A DNA stretch of 64,000 bases, taken from positions 7,844,501-7,908,500 of the forward strand of contig NZ_CP047146.1 of assembly GCF_009834125.1 (NCBI RefSeq), given 5' to 3'. Both the position numbers and the translations under genes were made by a program. This document shows, piece after piece, positions 63,917 through 64,000 of the stretch. Each line of letters opens with the position of its first letter. Position 1 is the stretch's first letter. Below the pieces are notes generated by a model that was not told where the DNA came from, did not search any database, and saw nothing but the letters and a program-made list of their open reading frames with translations. This DNA is from Streptomyces sp. GS7 (GTDB lineage: Bacteria; Actinomycetota; Actinomycetes; Streptomycetales; Streptomycetaceae).

Positions 63917-64000
63917 TCATGGGGCCGGTCGGTGGCCGGCGTTGGCGGTACCGGAGTACTCCCGGCTGATGGCGTCGGCGGTCCGGCGCACCAGCGGGAG
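63917..64000 (-). CDS. C-terminal fragment of the next gene
   Basis: The last 27 codons of a minus-strand gene end with TGA at 63917-63919, and its start is beyond the window. The residues LPLVRRTADAISREYSG look like the terminal helix of an IclR-type regulator, which is only a guess. The stop overlaps an alternative ridA ATG in an ATGA arrangement. Confidence 0.5.
   Translation of the reverse strand, partial: LPLVRRTADAISREYSGTANAGHRPAP

Overview
The window is high-GC Streptomyces chromosome, apart from a lower-GC left end. Evidence for the genus is the strong GC bias at third codon positions, many GTG starts, a WhiB-like protein, the XRE/DUF397 pair, a SpoIIE phosphatase fused to an anti-sigma-type ATPase, the DUF1707, DUF4245 and DUF6542 families, and apparently leaderless promoters. 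The order ychF, ppgK, ispH, xseAB, glpX, whiB-like and two fumarases matches what I remember of the S. coelicolor core chromosome. I recognise no rRNA, complete tRNA or CRISPR array.

Layout. 1-3830: remains or edge of an integrative element, with an unrecognised low-GC gene running off the left edge, a tyrosine recombinase, a small excisionase-like protein, and a phased set of 7-bp direct repeats near ychF. 3832-22154: core metabolism (YchF, polyphosphate glucokinase, IspH, an APC permease, exonuclease VII, a nitroreductase-fold enzyme, class II fructose-bisphosphatase, class I Fe-S fumarase, class II fumarase) mixed with regulators. 22242-30142: SpoIIE-type phosphatase, catalase, a bifunctional penicillin-binding protein, and an SPFH gene coupled to a ribbon-helix-helix gene behind a perfect 16-bp palindrome. 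30203-37093: two paralogous ABC-transporter modules. Each starts with the same operator-like inverted repeat. The second has a PadR repressor gene and the first has only a 16-codon leader that looks like its relic. 37206-38473: two tandem Uma2-family genes. 38477-40669: oxyR divergent from ahpC-ahpD. 40747-47239: AI-2E exporter family protein, transglycosylase, PhoH-like protein, cis-prenyltransferase and an aldo/keto reductase. 47472-59208: a Tad/Flp pilus locus with prepilin peptidase, OmpA-like protein, lipoprotein, TadG-like protein, Flp pilin, TadC/B/A, two TadE-like proteins, a CpaE-like ATPase, a CpaB-like protein and a zinc-ribbon protein. 59433-64000: chitinase with a DasR-type site, secreted trypsin-like protease, GntP permease, RidA, and the tail of one more gene.

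How the genes work together. OxyR, AhpC and AhpD form a peroxide-response unit, and the catalase lies elsewhere in the window. The Tad genes supply pilin, pilin processing, ATPase, platform proteins and pseudopilins for a surface fibre. Both PadR-type modules should export or sense a compound, probably an antimicrobial, under shared control. The SPFH and RHH genes look like a self-regulated membrane-stress unit. The strongest candidates for something undescribed are the twin PadR/ABC modules with a vestigial leader, the SPFH-RHH operon with its palindrome, the phased repeats beside the integrase element, and the unrecognised gene at the left edge.
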